This document shows positions 51,505 through 61,458 of a DNA stretch of 64,000 bases, one piece after another. The DNA lies in contig NZ_QWEV01000005.1 in the NCBI RefSeq assembly GCF_003858395.1, forward strand, positions 1,240,001 through 1,304,000, written 5' to 3'. The DNA is from Acidipila sp. EB88 (lineage in GTDB: Bacteria > Acidobacteriota > Terriglobia > Terriglobales > Acidobacteriaceae). The position numbers were made by a program, and so were the translations under genes. The notes beneath the pieces were generated by a model that did not search any database, was not told where the DNA came from, and saw only the letters and a program-made list of their open reading frames with translations. The stretch's first letter is position 1. Each line of letters starts with the position of its first letter.

Positions 51505-52350
51505 CTAAAGATCAAAGAGCAGAACCGACAGGTACTTGAGCGTGCCGATGAGCACGTAGGGCGAGTGGTTCTTGGCGTACATGCTGGCCTCGTTGCGGGC
51601 GGCGCGCAGTCTGACCGTACGCGACATCTGCTTGCGACTTTGCCAGCCGCGACAGTGCAACCCGGTCAGTGCCGGATGGTGGATGTTGAGCCAGCCAGCC
51701 CGCCGGATGCGCCATGCCAGATCCGTGTCTTCCTTGTACATAAAGAAGCTCTCGTCAAACAGCTCGCCGTTCTCGAGAACGGACTCCAGCGCTTCGCGTC
51801 GACCCAGTGCGGCCGCGGCGCATACCCAGGGAACAACGTTGGGTTCCGTGTACTTGCTGAGCGCTGCCACGGGAAGACCCTGGTCGCGCTCCACGATCAG
51901 GCCGTACCGGCCGCGCACCACGCCGGTGGAGTCGACCATGTCGAGAGGGGTCTTGGTCGCGATGTCATACCGGATCAGAGAAGGCGTGACCAGCCCAACC
52001 TTGGGATTCGCCTGCATGTACGCGACGGCCCGTGCGATGAAGTCGGGCGCGAGAAAGGCGTCCGGATTGAGGAACAGCACGTAGTCGAACGCGCGGATGC
52101 GCTCCCAGCCGAGATTGTTCCCCTTGCTGAAGCCCACGTTCTGGAGGCGAAGAATATCGAGCGGCAGCGACGAGCTGTCCGCCTGATCAAGAAAGGAAGA
52201 ATCCGGCGAACCGGAGTCCACGATGACGACGCGATCGGGCTGGGTAGTCTGAGCCTCGAGAGCCCTGAGATACGTATCGAGGAAGCGACCGCTGTTGTGT
52301 GTCACGGTGATGACACCTACGGTCGGAACATGCGCAGGGGCTGCGGGCAT
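51505..52350 (-). CDS. GT2-family glycosyltransferase
   Basis: 281 residues from the ATG at 52350 (a GTG at 52386 is in frame, with no ribosome-binding site). A GT-A fold of family 2: VGVITVTHNSGRFLDTYL at the N-terminus, VDSGSPD, NVGFSKGNN, the metal-binding FLNPDAFL (DxD-like) and the ED pair in FMYKEDTDLAWR. Such enzymes include rhamnosyl- and other surface-polysaccharide transferases. No hydrophobic anchor is seen except at the C-terminus. It is isolated between a tRNA and a small membrane protein. Confidence 0.87.
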   Translation of the reverse strand: MPAAPAHVPTVGVITVTHNSGRFLDTYLRALEAQTTQPDRVVIVDSGSPDSSFLDQADSSSLPLDILRLQNVGFSKGNNLGWERIRAFDYVLFLNPDAFLAPDFIARAVAYMQANPKVGLVTPSLIRYDIATKTPLDMVDSTGVVRGRYGLIVERDQGLPVAALSKYTEPNVVPWVCAAAALGRREALESVLENGELFDESFFMYKEDTDLAWRIRRAGWLNIHHPALTGLHCRGWQSRKQMSRTVRLRAARNEASMYAKNHSPYVLIGTLKYLSVLLFDL

Positions 52351-52572
52351 AAGTGGGAAGGCTGCTCTCCGGCTGAGGCGCGGCACGCGCTGTGTAAGGT
52401 TGCGAGGTTTGCACTCTGCATCGCGCGCGATTGCAGGGCATGGCCGACATGAATCAATTCACAAAGCCTGTTGGAATCTTACCGATAGCCTGCCTGCAAG
52501 TCGATCACGCTTGCCCGCTGCATACCCGCCTGAGCCGGGCCGGTCTGAGGGCGCCAACGAGGCAGAACCCGC

Positions 52573-52980
52573 CTACCCGGCCCAAACGCCTAGATCGCGA
52601 TGAAAGTCTGACTTGACCAGAAAAGGCAGAGGCAGCAGTTCGCCGAAGCAGTGCCAGTGCCACTCAAAGCAGGCGATCCCCGGTACCAGGGACAAGGCCA
52701 CTACCCACCCTGCATGGCGACCCCGCGCCTGCCACAGCAACCCTGCGAGCAGCGGCACAGTAAACATCACTCCGTCCGGGGGAAACAGCCACACGCGAGC
52801 GCGAGCAGGGAAGCAAATCTCGGGTGTTCGCACCATCGCCAGCACCAACGGTGCCATCCACAATGCACCCGGCAGTACGGCAAGACTGGAGGCAGCCGCA
52901 ACGATCTGCCGGAACAGTTCCGCCGCACCGGCTGTCACCGACACCCGGCTCTCGGAAGGTTTCTTCCGCCTCACGTCCAT
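52573..52980 (-). CDS. Small membrane protein of unknown function
   Basis: 135 residues with three hydrophobic stretches (LPGALWMAPLVLAMV, VMFTVPLLAGLLW, GWVVALSLVPGIACF) and a basic N-terminus. The C-terminal part has aromatic and His residues (CFEWHWHCFGELLPLPF). No ribosome-binding site is obvious. It lies 24 bases after the Crp/Fnr regulator on the same strand and may be co-transcribed with it. No family is recognised. Confidence 0.55.
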   Translation of the reverse strand: MDVRRKKPSESRVSVTAGAAELFRQIVAAASSLAVLPGALWMAPLVLAMVRTPEICFPARARVWLFPPDGVMFTVPLLAGLLWQARGRHAGWVVALSLVPGIACFEWHWHCFGELLPLPFLVKSDFHRDLGVWAG

Positions 52981-53004
52981 CTGAAAGCATGCCCGTTCTG
53001 CAGC

Positions 53005-53736
53005 TCACCTTCCGGATGGCTTCGCGTGGAAACACCTCTCGGCGACGAGGTAGCAAGAGCACGCCTGTTGCTTCAACTCCTCGCGATTGACGATGGTGAT
53101 GTGGCCGCGACGGATGAGAATGGCACCGGTGCGCTGGAGCGCTCCGCAGGCGAGAGTGACTGTGGGTCGTCCTGAACCAAGCATTTCACTCAGAAACTCC
53201 TGAGTGAGAGAGAACTCATCCGAGCCGGTACGGTCCTGGATCATGAGCAACCAGCGAGCGAGCCGGGAATGAGCCTCATGAAACAACTGGCAGGTGCTGA
53301 TCTGCTCAAGCACAACGGACTGCTTTTGAACGAATGAGAGAACGGCATCCCGAACCGGGGCAGAGTCCCGAAACAAGCGGCGCAGGTCAGCGAACGGGTA
53401 ACGCAAGGCTGTCCCTGCGACCTGGACAAAACATTGTGTGGCGGCAGGCAGTGAGCCGAGCAGGTGCAGGCTGCCCGTAACGCCCTCACGGCCTACGATG
53501 CTCACCTCAGCCAGGTGGCCTTCAGGGGTGTTTCCGACAACCGAAGCTACACCGGAAGTCATGAAGTAACCGAACTGAGGTTCCGAATTGTTCTCGTAAA
53601 GCGAGGCGTGTACTGGCAAAGGAACGGCCACAAGTCGCTCGCCGAAAAGTGCACGCACACTGGGAGAAAAAGAATCAAGGATCGCGTTCGAATGCGGGGG
53701 TGCCAGCAATTCCCATCTTTGGGGCGGGCGCGACAT
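53005..53736 (-). CDS. Crp/Fnr-family transcriptional regulator
   Basis: 243 residues from the ATG at 53736 (GTG 53763 is also in frame). An N-terminal cyclic-nucleotide-binding-like beta-barrel (about 25-140), a long dimerisation helix (VRDAVLSFVQKQSVVLEQI) and a C-terminal winged HTH with LTQEFLSEMLGSGRPTVTLACGAL. No cysteines are placed as in FNR iron-sulfur sensors, and the HTH recognition helix differs from CRP. The ligand is unknown. It appears to be upstream of the membrane-protein gene. Confidence 0.85.
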   Translation of the reverse strand: MSRPPQRWELLAPPHSNAILDSFSPSVRALFGERLVAVPLPVHASLYENNSEPQFGYFMTSGVASVVGNTPEGHLAEVSIVGREGVTGSLHLLGSLPAATQCFVQVAGTALRYPFADLRRLFRDSAPVRDAVLSFVQKQSVVLEQISTCQLFHEAHSRLARWLLMIQDRTGSDEFSLTQEFLSEMLGSGRPTVTLACGALQRTGAILIRRGHITIVNREELKQQACSCYLVAERCFHAKPSGR

Positions 53737-54250
53737 GCCTGCAGTTACAGGGTCATGCTGCACTCTAAGGCGTGCCGTGGTGGTGAGCCACCGAAGGGGA
53801 GCACGGTACTACCCACCCGAGAGATGTTCCACCTTACGGATAGCGAATTGTGTCACTTCCGGTCTGTTCGAGACATTGCATTTAGGCGCAGATAGCCTGG
53901 AAAGCGGCACCTCCAAATAACAGGTGTTCGGCTCAACCGAGGCGCATGTCGAGGGAAAGAGCCCATTGCGGTGACGGCTTTTCGCACTGGCCGCGTCGAA
54001 GTCTCCTCATCGTTCACTGCGAGAGATATCGGCGGAAGCGCCCGCAGCATTCGCCGACCTGCCTTCACGCATGCGGCCCAGGTCTCAGGCTTCTGGATGG
54101 CCTTCTGAGGGCGTTCGGGCCTTCGTTAGATAGAGGTGAAGGTCGCAAGTTCCTGAGCCGGCGCAAGAGCGATCGCAGCAACTGCAGAGACTCTACAAAT
54201 TGTGAAGTTTCGATGTACTGGCTAGGATTTAGCGGCCTTGCCGCGATTGA
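53737..54250. other. Intergenic stretch between Crp/Fnr gene and tRNA-Ser
   Basis: About 500 bases without a supported gene, terminator or repeat. It should hold the promoter of the Crp/Fnr gene. Confidence 0.4.
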
Positions 54251-54343
54251 TGGCGGAGAGTGGGGGATTCGAACCCCCGATAGAGCTTTTGACCCTATAA
54301 CGGTTTAGCAAACCGCCGCCTTCAGCCACTCGGCCAACTCTCC
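54251..54343 (-). tRNA. tRNA-Ser (GCT anticodon)
   Basis: A class II tRNA. On the minus strand the acceptor stem is GGAGAGT with ACTCTCC; the anticodon stem encloses TTGCTAA (anticodon GCT); the long variable arm and the T-arm (GGGGGTTCGAATCCCC) follow. CCA is encoded. Confidence 0.95.
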
Positions 54344-54512
54344 GCGCTCGGCGCAGGACGCGCGCGTACACGGATTATAGCCCGAACGGAGAGATTTCGT
54401 GATCATGGAGGGCATGGACTGGCTGCGCTTGTGGTCCTCCAGGCATCCAACCGGTTATAGAGGGCCTGGATATGGCCCGCTCGACTACGTCGAGCCAAGG
54501 AGAACTTTGATT

Positions 54513-55448
54513 ATGGCGACTTCTCTCCACCAGACAGGCACAGTCATCGTGGGCTATTTTGCCGATGGCCAGTCAGCACACCAGGCCATCAACGCGTTGA
54601 TCGACGAAGGATTCGTGCCCAGCGAGATTGGTGCCGCTTTCCACGTGACGGAAACTGGTGCGCACCGCGCCAACACAGCTACCCGCCGGCAGCCCTCCGT
54701 GGGCGGATCGCTGCGCGAGGAGCTTGGAACCACTCTGCCCGGATCCTCACGCCCCAGCACGACCTTTGGCGCGCCTGCTTCGGATACGACGGCCGTGCAA
54801 CCCGGCGCGCTGGGTGGCGGTTCAGGCACACCGTTTGGTGGAGCGGGTCGTCCCGGCCCGATCTCGGGCAGCAGCCTTGCCAACACAGGCCTTCCCTCGG
54901 AGCTCAAGAGCACACTTCCCCATGATGGCGATGTAGCAGCAGGTGCAAGTCATACGACCGAGACCCACCGCATTTACGACACCGGCACGGAGGCAACCAC
55001 TGGCCACACGCATGAGGGTGGCAGCTGGCTCGACAAGCTCAAGCACACGTTCGGGCATCACTCCGAACACACCGCGCCCAAGTTCAAGGACTCGCTCACT
55101 GGCGAGGTGGCGAAGGACAGCAAGGACTTCGGGACGGGCGAGGGTGATCTCCACCTGAATGCGCCTTCCCCGGTTGGCCTGCGCTACTCACAGCCAGCGT
55201 TCGAGCAGTCATTTTCAGGCGCAGGCGTCGCGCCGGGCCATGCGCGTGACTTCTCGCACCGGCTCGGCCATGGCGGCGCGATCGTCACGGTTCAGGCAGC
55301 AGCCCGCACCGTGGAAGCCGAGCGCATCCTGGAGAACTATGGTGCCGAGCTTCGTCCCTCGACGGAAGCCAGCTATGACTCTGCAGGCGACGGCCTGGTC
55401 GAAGTTTTTGGCACAGTCCACCGTGATTACCCCGGCTATATCAAGTAG
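54513..55448 (+). CDS. YflT-like stress protein with low-complexity middle
   Basis: 311 residues from the ATG at 54513, preceded by AAGGAG. The N-terminus (GTVIVGYFADGQSAHQAINALIDEGF) matches the general-stress YflT/17M-type fold. A long Gly/Ser/Thr/His-rich linker follows. The C-terminal part again contains an alpha/beta unit (GGAIVTVQAAARTVEAERIL). The role of this family is not established. The 39-codon extension to 54399 is ignored. Confidence 0.72.
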   Translation: MATSLHQTGTVIVGYFADGQSAHQAINALIDEGFVPSEIGAAFHVTETGAHRANTATRRQPSVGGSLREELGTTLPGSSRPSTTFGAPASDTTAVQPGALGGGSGTPFGGAGRPGPISGSSLANTGLPSELKSTLPHDGDVAAGASHTTETHRIYDTGTEATTGHTHEGGSWLDKLKHTFGHHSEHTAPKFKDSLTGEVAKDSKDFGTGEGDLHLNAPSPVGLRYSQPAFEQSFSGAGVAPGHARDFSHRLGHGGAIVTVQAAARTVEAERILENYGAELRPSTEASYDSAGDGLVEVFGTVHRDYPGYIK

Positions 55449-55466
55449 CTTCCATCGTTTCACTTT

Positions 55467-56867
55467 GTGTCTGCTATATCTTCCCTTGCGGACCCCTTAC
55501 GGGGTGATCCGCAAGGGAGGCTCGTCGTCAAGATTCGCTCCGCCCGGCTGCCTGGTCTTCGCCTCCTCCCGCTGATTGCGGCCACCTATTTCATGGTTGC
55601 CGGCGGTCCCTACGGCATCGAAGACATCCTTGGAGGCGCCGGATATCGTGGCGCACTGCTGATCCTGCTCATCTTGCCGCTGGTCTGGACGCTGCCCACC
55701 ACCCTGATGATCGGCGAACTTTCAAGCGCGCTGCCAGAAGAAGGCGGGTTTTACGTCTGGGTCCGCCGCGCCCTGGGGCCTTTCTGGGGCTACCAGGAAG
55801 CGTGGCTCTCACTGACCGCCAGCATCTTCGACATGGCGATCTATCCAACCCTGTTCACTCTCTATCTGGCACGGCTTAGCCCTGCATTGTGTGCCGGGTG
55901 GCGCGGCCTTGCGTGGGAGCTGCTGCTGATCACGGGCTGCTGTGTGTGGAACCTGCTGGGCGCGCCCAGCGTCGGCCGAGGCTCGCAGTGGCTGTTTGTG
56001 CTTCTGCTGGCGCCATTTGCCGTCTTGATTGGCTGCGCTGTCGCGCACGGGTTGCAGCATCCCGCGCCGTCCACCGTGTGGACGGCAGCGCCAAGAGAGA
56101 GCGGAGGCTTCAGCGTTGCTGTGCTGGTAGGGCTTTGGAACTACATGGGCTGGGATAATGCCTCGACCTTTGCGCAGGAGGTCGAGGATCCCCCGCGCAC
56201 CTACCCACGCGCCATGCTGCTGGCCGGCGCACTGGTTGCGGTAACGTACGTTCTGCCGATGGCTGCAGTCGCGTTCGCCGGCATGCCGCTGGAACAGTTC
56301 ACCACCGGGGCGTGGGTTGTGGCCGCGCGCAGCCTGGCTGGGCCGCGCGGTGGTCCGGTGCTGGCGCTGGCCGTTGTGGCGGGCGGGATGCTCAGTGCGC
56401 TGGGCATGTTCAACGCGCTGACTTTGTCATACACGCGCCTGCCCATGGTGCTGGCCGAGCAGGGTCTGCTGCCCCGGGCGCTGGCGCGCCGCAACAGCAA
56501 GGGTGTGCCCGTCACTGCGACCGTTGTGTGCGGGGTGGGCTGGGCGCTGGCACTCAGCTTCAGCTATGAGCGCCTGATCTCGGTGGACCTGATGCTGTAC
56601 GGCTCAAGCCTGGTGCTGGAGTTTGTGGCCTTGCTGGTACTGCGGGTACGGGAGCCGGGGTTGGAACGGCCGTTCCGCATGGGGCCGCTACCGGTCGCGG
56701 CAGCACTCTCCGCGCTGCCGGTCGCGCTGGTCGGCTACGCACTGTGGGCTGCCCGGGACGAGCGCCTGCTGCACATGCCGGCACTGCTTTTTGGGGGTCT
56801 GGTCGCGCTGGCGGGTGCTGGTGCCTACCCGCTCGCTCGCAGGCGCTGGCAGCAGCCAAGCGCCTAG
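55467..56867 (+). CDS. APC-superfamily amino acid/polyamine permease
   Basis: 466 residues from a GTG at 55467; the true start may be further in. About twelve membrane segments. The N-terminal signature LLPLIAATYFMVAGGPYGIEDIL contains the substrate-binding first helix, and the sixth to eighth segments have the APC-type stretch WNYMGWDNASTFAQEVEDP. It probably exchanges or imports amino acids or polyamines. A hairpin whose right arm carries an AAGGGAGG-type site lies at 55482-55518, inside the 5' end of this frame, so start assignment is open. It follows the YflT-like gene by 18 bases. Confidence 0.85.
   Translation: MSAISSLADPLRGDPQGRLVVKIRSARLPGLRLLPLIAATYFMVAGGPYGIEDILGGAGYRGALLILLILPLVWTLPTTLMIGELSSALPEEGGFYVWVRRALGPFWGYQEAWLSLTASIFDMAIYPTLFTLYLARLSPALCAGWRGLAWELLLITGCCVWNLLGAPSVGRGSQWLFVLLLAPFAVLIGCAVAHGLQHPAPSTVWTAAPRESGGFSVAVLVGLWNYMGWDNASTFAQEVEDPPRTYPRAMLLAGALVAVTYVLPMAAVAFAGMPLEQFTTGAWVVAARSLAGPRGGPVLALAVVAGGMLSALGMFNALTLSYTRLPMVLAEQGLLPRALARRNSKGVPVTATVVCGVGWALALSFSYERLISVDLMLYGSSLVLEFVALLVLRVREPGLERPFRMGPLPVAAALSALPVALVGYALWAARDERLLHMPALLFGGLVALAGAGAYPLARRRWQQPSA
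55482..55518 (+). promoter_or_regulatory. Hairpin overlapping a ribosome-binding-like site
   Basis: Perfect 11-bp arms (55482-55492 and 55508-55518) plus an inner CCCC/GGGG pairing. The right arm continues into AAGGGAGG, so the site would be hidden when the hairpin is folded. No T-run follows, which argues against a plain terminator. Confidence 0.5.
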
Positions 56868-56885
56868 TGACGCGCAGGTGCGCGT

Positions 56886-57416
56886 TTACTTCTTTTTGTT
56901 GTCGAGGAATGCCTGGGCAGCCTTGGTGACCTGCTTCTTGGCGAACTCGGCATCACGCCAGCCGTGCACTTCAACCCGCTTGCCTTCCAGGTCCTTGTAG
57001 ATCGAGAAGAAGTGGGTGATCTCGCGCAGGATGTGCGGGTAGATCTGCGTGTAGTCGGAGACTTCGGCATAGCGCGGGTTGTTCTTGCCGACGGCGAGGA
57101 TCTTTTCGTCGAGGACGCCCTGGTCGAGCATCTCGAGCACGCCGATGGGGCGCACCTGGGACAGGCAGCCGCAGAAGGTCGGCTCATCAACCATCACCAG
57201 CACATCGAGCGGATCGCCGTCTTCGCTAAGGGTGGAGGGGATAAATCCGTAATCGCCGGGATAGTGCACGGGCGAGTAGAGGTTACGATCGAGCTTGAAA
57301 ACATGGAGTTCTTTGTCGTACTCGTACTTGTTCACGCCATCGGCGGGGATCTCGATGATGGCATTCACGACTTCGGGGCTGTTTTCACCAACGGGTAGTT
57401 CTAGATAGTTGACCAT
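56886..57416 (-). CDS. ppa: Inorganic pyrophosphatase (family I)
   Basis: 176 residues. Family I soluble pyrophosphatase, which hydrolyses pyrophosphate to drive biosynthesis. The core contains IEIPADGVNKYEYD, YPGDYGFIPSTLSEDGDPLDVLV with the metal-binding aspartates, and KRVEVHGWRDAEFA. Length and domain are normal. It is convergent with the APC gene and divergent from purS. Confidence 0.95.
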   Translation of the reverse strand: MVNYLELPVGENSPEVVNAIIEIPADGVNKYEYDKELHVFKLDRNLYSPVHYPGDYGFIPSTLSEDGDPLDVLVMVDEPTFCGCLSQVRPIGVLEMLDQGVLDEKILAVGKNNPRYAEVSDYTQIYPHILREITHFFSIYKDLEGKRVEVHGWRDAEFAKKQVTKAAQAFLDNKKK

Positions 57417-57502
57417 TGCATTCCATTCTGTCGGATTTGTTACGGGTCACCGGGAAGCTGGCGGACAGACCTCTGCGCGCACTGCCTTTATAATCAGCGA
57501 CG

Positions 57503-57745
57503 ATGAAGGCTCATGTCTATGTTGTATCCAAGCGAACGGTTCTCGACCCACAGGGACAGGCCATTCAGAACGCACTGCGGAAGCTCGGTCATGCGGATGT
57601 TACCGATGTGCGTCAGGGCAAGTATTTCATCCTGACACTGGATGACTCGCTGGACGGGGCTGCTGCCCACAGCGAAGTGGAGCGGATTGCATCCGAAGTC
57701 CTGTGCAACCCGGTCATGGAAGAGTTCAGCTTCCAGATCGACTAA
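57503..57745 (+). CDS. purS: PurS subunit of FGAM synthase
   Basis: 80 residues, the small subunit of the three-part formylglycinamide ribonucleotide synthase (PurS-PurQ-PurL) of purine synthesis. The fold is recognised from HVYVVSKRTVLDPQGQAI, with a conserved glycine-rich DVRQGKYFIL stretch and the C-terminal CNPVMEEFSFQI. purQ and purL are not nearby. It lies 94 bases before glmS in the same direction. Confidence 0.9.
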   Translation: MKAHVYVVSKRTVLDPQGQAIQNALRKLGHADVTDVRQGKYFILTLDDSLDGAAAHSEVERIASEVLCNPVMEEFSFQID

Positions 57746-57839
57746 CGATGCAGGTGCCGGATCGCTCTCTCGTTACACACGAGTAGGCTTTTCCCGCCGG
57801 CGTAGCCGATGTACTTGACTTCGCCCCTACAATATCGCC

Positions 57840-59747
57840 ATGTGCGGAATCGTAGGGTACGTCGGCTCGCAACCTGTGGTCTCGGTCATCCTGGAAGGGC
57901 TTCGCCGCCTGGAGTATCGCGGGTACGATTCCGCGGGGATCGCCGTGGGCAGCCCCGGTACCCCGGCCCTTTCGCTGCGCCGCGCGTCCGGCAAGCTGCG
58001 CCAGCTTGAAGAGCACATCCGCGAGCAGCCAATCACCGGCACGTATGGCATCGGCCACACCCGCTGGGCTACCCACGGTCGCCCTACGGAAGAGAACGCC
58101 CACCCGCACCGTGACTGTTCCGGCAAGATCGTGGTGGTGCACAACGGCATCGTTGAGAACTACCTCCGCCTCAAGAGCGAACTGCAGGGCCTGGGCCACA
58201 AGTTCCTGACCGAGACAGACACCGAGGTCATCGCCCACCAGATTGAGCAGGAGTTGAAGAACGGCGCCTCTGGACTGGTCGACGCCGTGCGCCGCGCCGC
58301 CAAGCGGCTTACCGGCGCTTTCGCAATCTCGGTGATCTCGGCGGACCTGCCGGACACCATCGTGGTGGCGCGCATGGGCCCGCCCGCGGTGATCGGCATC
58401 GGCAATCAGAATGGGGACGGCGGCGAGTACTTCGTCGCTTCCGACGTGCCGGGCATCCTGCACCATACCCGCGACTTTTACTTCCTGGCGGATGGCGATA
58501 TCGCGGTGCTGACGCGCGCGGGCGTCGAGCTTTCCGACTTTGAGGGCAATCCGGTCAAACGGCAGATCACCCGCGTCGTGTGGGACCCGATCCAGGCGGA
58601 AAAGGGCGGCTACAAGCACTTCATGCTCAAGGAGATCTTTGAGCAGCCCCGTGCCGTGCGCGACACCACGCTGGGGCGCGTTTCCCTCGAAACCGGCCAG
58701 GTCTTTCTAGACCAGATGCAGATCTCGCCGGAGGAGTTTCGCGCCGCAACGCGCATGAACATCGCGGCCTGCGGCACCTCGTGGCACGCGGCGACGGTAG
58801 GCAAGTTCATGATTGAGCGGCTGGCCCGTCTGCCGGTCGAGGTCGACTATGCCAGCGAGTACCGCTACCGCGACCCGATCGTGAATGACACGGCGATCGG
58901 CCTGCTGATCACGCAGTCGGGCGAAACCGCCGACACGCTTGCGGCACAGCGCGAAATGCTCAGCAAGGGCTCCAAGACGATCGCCATCTGCAACGTGGTG
59001 GGAGCAGCCGTGGCCCGCGAGGCGCAGGGTGTGATCTACACGCATGCCGGCCCCGAGATTGGCGTCGCCTCCACAAAGGCCTTTACCGCGCAGCTCACCG
59101 CGTTGTTTGTGCTGGCGCTCCACCTGGCACAGGTGCGCGGCACCATCACCGACGAGGAGAGCCGGCGGCTGGTCGGCGAACTGGCACTGCTGCCGGGCAA
59201 AATTGAAGCCATCCTGCGCACGGCAAGCCCACTGTGCCAGATCCTGGCAAAGAACTACAGCAACGCGCGGGACTTCCTGTTCCTGGGGCGCGGCGTGCAC
59301 TATCCCATCGCGCTCGAAGGGGCGCTCAAGCTCAAGGAGATTTCCTATATCCACGCCGAGGGCTACCCGGCCGGCGAGATGAAGCACGGCCCGAATGCGC
59401 TGATCGACGAGACGCTCCCGGTAGTTGCGCTGGCGACGCGTGACACCAATGATCCGGGCTCGATGGTGCGCTACGAGAAGACGCTCTCCAACATCCAGGA
59501 AGTAACCGCGCGCTCCGGCAAGGTCATCGCGATCACCACGGAAGCCGACGACCAGGAAACCGATGAGGCAGTGTCGGAGCTGGTGCAGCTCGTGGATCAC
59601 GTCATCACCATCCCGCCCGCGCCGGAACTGCTATTACCGGTCCTGGAGGTGGTGCCGCTGCAACTGCTGGCGTACCACATTGCCGTGCGCCGCGGCTGCG
59701 ATGTAGACCAGCCGAGAAACCTGGCGAAGTCGGTAACGGTGGAGTAG
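57840..59747 (+). CDS. glmS: Glutamine-fructose-6-phosphate aminotransferase (isomerising)
   Basis: 635 residues. It makes glucosamine-6-phosphate, the first step to UDP-GlcNAc for peptidoglycan and LPS. The N-terminal Cys2 follows the initiating Met (MCGIVGYVG), and the glutaminase domain spans about 1-240. Two SIS isomerase domains follow, each with a Ser-rich sugar phosphate loop ([10 protein letters not shown] and SGETADTL). The C-terminus (NLAKSVTVE) is the conserved one. No glmS ribozyme was noticed upstream. Confidence 0.97.
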   Translation: MCGIVGYVGSQPVVSVILEGLRRLEYRGYDSAGIAVGSPGTPALSLRRASGKLRQLEEHIREQPITGTYGIGHTRWATHGRPTEENAHPHRDCSGKIVVVHNGIVENYLRLKSELQGLGHKFLTETDTEVIAHQIEQELKNGASGLVDAVRRAAKRLTGAFAISVISADLPDTIVVARMGPPAVIGIGNQNGDGGEYFVASDVPGILHHTRDFYFLADGDIAVLTRAGVELSDFEGNPVKRQITRVVWDPIQAEKGGYKHFMLKEIFEQPRAVRDTTLGRVSLETGQVFLDQMQISPEEFRAATRMNIAACGTSWHAATVGKFMIERLARLPVEVDYASEYRYRDPIVNDTAIGLLITQSGETADTLAAQREMLSKGSKTIAICNVVGAAVAREAQGVIYTHAGPEIGVASTKAFTAQLTALFVLALHLAQVRGTITDEESRRLVGELALLPGKIEAILRTASPLCQILAKNYSNARDFLFLGRGVHYPIALEGALKLKEISYIHAEGYPAGEMKHGPNALIDETLPVVALATRDTNDPGSMVRYEKTLSNIQEVTARSGKVIAITTEADDQETDEAVSELVQLVDHVITIPPAPELLLPVLEVVPLQLLAYHIAVRRGCDVDQPRNLAKSVTVE

Positions 59748-59985
59748 CCGGAGTCCTGCTTTCCTGGGGATGGCTGGATGCGAAAGTCCTGACCTGTCGA
59801 GGCCGCCCTCAATGCGGTCTCTGGCCACCGCAGGCAGGCTGCTCCTGTGGCATCCCTGCGGCATCCCCAGCGGCGTAGCGCGCGCTGCAGGGCTCACTTA
59901 CAATCCGATGGCAATAAAAACCAAGGCAACGCAGCGGCCGAACCAGTTTTGGCTTCCTAGTAACCAAAGCAATCCGGAGAAACGC

Positions 59986-61347
59986 ATGCGCTTCACCAAG
60001 TCCGCAACTACGCTGTTCCCTGCCCTGTCCCTTCTTGCCCTCGCGCCGTGCGCCCTGCGGGCGCAGACCACGCAGCCTGCACTTACCGGGCCAGCCGCAT
60101 TCACCGACTATCAGAAATCCCAGCCCGGCCTGGTGCACCACATCACCGTCGCCGACCTGCCTGAGCCCTATGCGACCCCGGGCGTCGATGCCGGGTCCGA
60201 GATCGTGCCGCGTCCCCAGGATGCTTGGCCCAAGGCTCCGGCTGGCTTCAAGGTCACCCAGTACACAACGGGCCTGGACCAGCCACGCCTGATCCGGACC
60301 GCACCCAACGGCGACCTGTTTGTGGCCGTGTCTTACAGCGACAAGATCATGGTCTTTCGCGGAGTCGGTCCCGACGGCAAACCGAAGCAGATCGCGACCT
60401 ATGCCGAGCACCTGTCGCAGCCGTTCGGCATTGCCTTTTACCCTGCGAAGAACCCGAAGTGGATCTATGTCGGCAACACCGACTCCGTGGTGCGTTTCCC
60501 CTACAAAGAGGGTGACATGACCGCGAGCGGTGCACCCGAAAAGCTGGCGGACCTGCCCGGTGGCGGCAAGCTGCGCGGCGGCGGCCACTGGACGCGCGAT
60601 ATCGCCTTCTCAGCCGACGGCAAGCGCATGTTCGTGTCGGTCGGCTCGCACTCCAACGTGGATGATGCCGACACGCACCCCGCCGAGTTTCACCGCGCCG
60701 ATGTGCTCGAGTACACCCCTGAAGGCAAGTTCGTGAAGGTCTACGCTTCCGGCATTCGCAACTGCGTGGGCGAAGCAATTCAGCCCGGCACCGGCGACTT
60801 ATGGTGCTCCACCAACGAGCGCGACATGCTGGGCGACAACCTCGTGCCCGACTACATCACGCACGTGCAGGAAGGCGGCTTCTACGGCTGGCCCTGGTTC
60901 TACATGGGTGGACCGGCAGGCGGCAAGCAGGACCCGCGACTTGAGGGCAAGCATCCCGAACTGCAGTCCAAGGTCATCACACCCGATGTGCTGCTGCAGC
61001 CGCACTTTGCGTCGCTCGAGATGACTTTCTACACGGGCGCCGAGTTCCCCGCCGCCTACAAGGGGGACATCTTCGCTGCGGAGCATGGTTCGTGGAACAA
61101 GTCGCACCGCGCCGGGTACGAGGTGGTACTTGCACCGGTGCGGAACGGCAAGGCTACGGGCGATTTCGAAGATTTCCTGACCGGCTTTGTCACACCGGAA
61201 GGCAAAGTCTGGGGCCGCCCCGTGGGCGTCACCGTCGCCAACGATGGATCGCTGTTTGTAACAGACGATGGATCAGGCTCTATCTGGCAAATTCGCTATG
61301 TAGGCGCGTCGAGCTCGGGAGCCGCTGGGATGAGCGGAAGCAACTAG
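59986..61347 (+). CDS. Exported PQQ-type sugar/sorbosone dehydrogenase-like protein
   Basis: 453 residues from the ATG at 59986, with CGGAGA upstream. A signal peptide (ending in CALRAQ) is present. The rest is a beta-propeller of the soluble glucose/sorbosone dehydrogenase type: TTGLDQPRLIRTAPNGDLFVA, a HTRD-like stretch (GHWTRDIAFSADGKRMFVS), IRNCVGEAIQPGTGDLW and GGFYGWPWFYMGG. PQQ and calcium are expected cofactors, but no PQQ synthesis gene lies nearby. It would oxidise sugars in the periplasm. Its electron acceptor is unknown. Confidence 0.83.
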   Translation: MRFTKSATTLFPALSLLALAPCALRAQTTQPALTGPAAFTDYQKSQPGLVHHITVADLPEPYATPGVDAGSEIVPRPQDAWPKAPAGFKVTQYTTGLDQPRLIRTAPNGDLFVAVSYSDKIMVFRGVGPDGKPKQIATYAEHLSQPFGIAFYPAKNPKWIYVGNTDSVVRFPYKEGDMTASGAPEKLADLPGGGKLRGGGHWTRDIAFSADGKRMFVSVGSHSNVDDADTHPAEFHRADVLEYTPEGKFVKVYASGIRNCVGEAIQPGTGDLWCSTNERDMLGDNLVPDYITHVQEGGFYGWPWFYMGGPAGGKQDPRLEGKHPELQSKVITPDVLLQPHFASLEMTFYTGAEFPAAYKGDIFAAEHGSWNKSHRAGYEVVLAPVRNGKATGDFEDFLTGFVTPEGKVWGRPVGVTVANDGSLFVTDDGSGSIWQIRYVGASSSGAAGMSGSN

Positions 61348-61458
61348 TCCTGGTGCATCGTGCGCCGCTCCATCACGATGGTAACTTTGGCCTAGTTTGG
61401 TCGTAACCCGATCTATCTACGGGAAATAACATGGAGGGACGAGTTTACTCATCCCTCT

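Noticed and set aside
57746-57839. Possible glmS ribozyme upstream of glmS
   Set aside because: The gap is only 94 bases and no conserved core was recognised; a covariance-model search would be needed to be sure.
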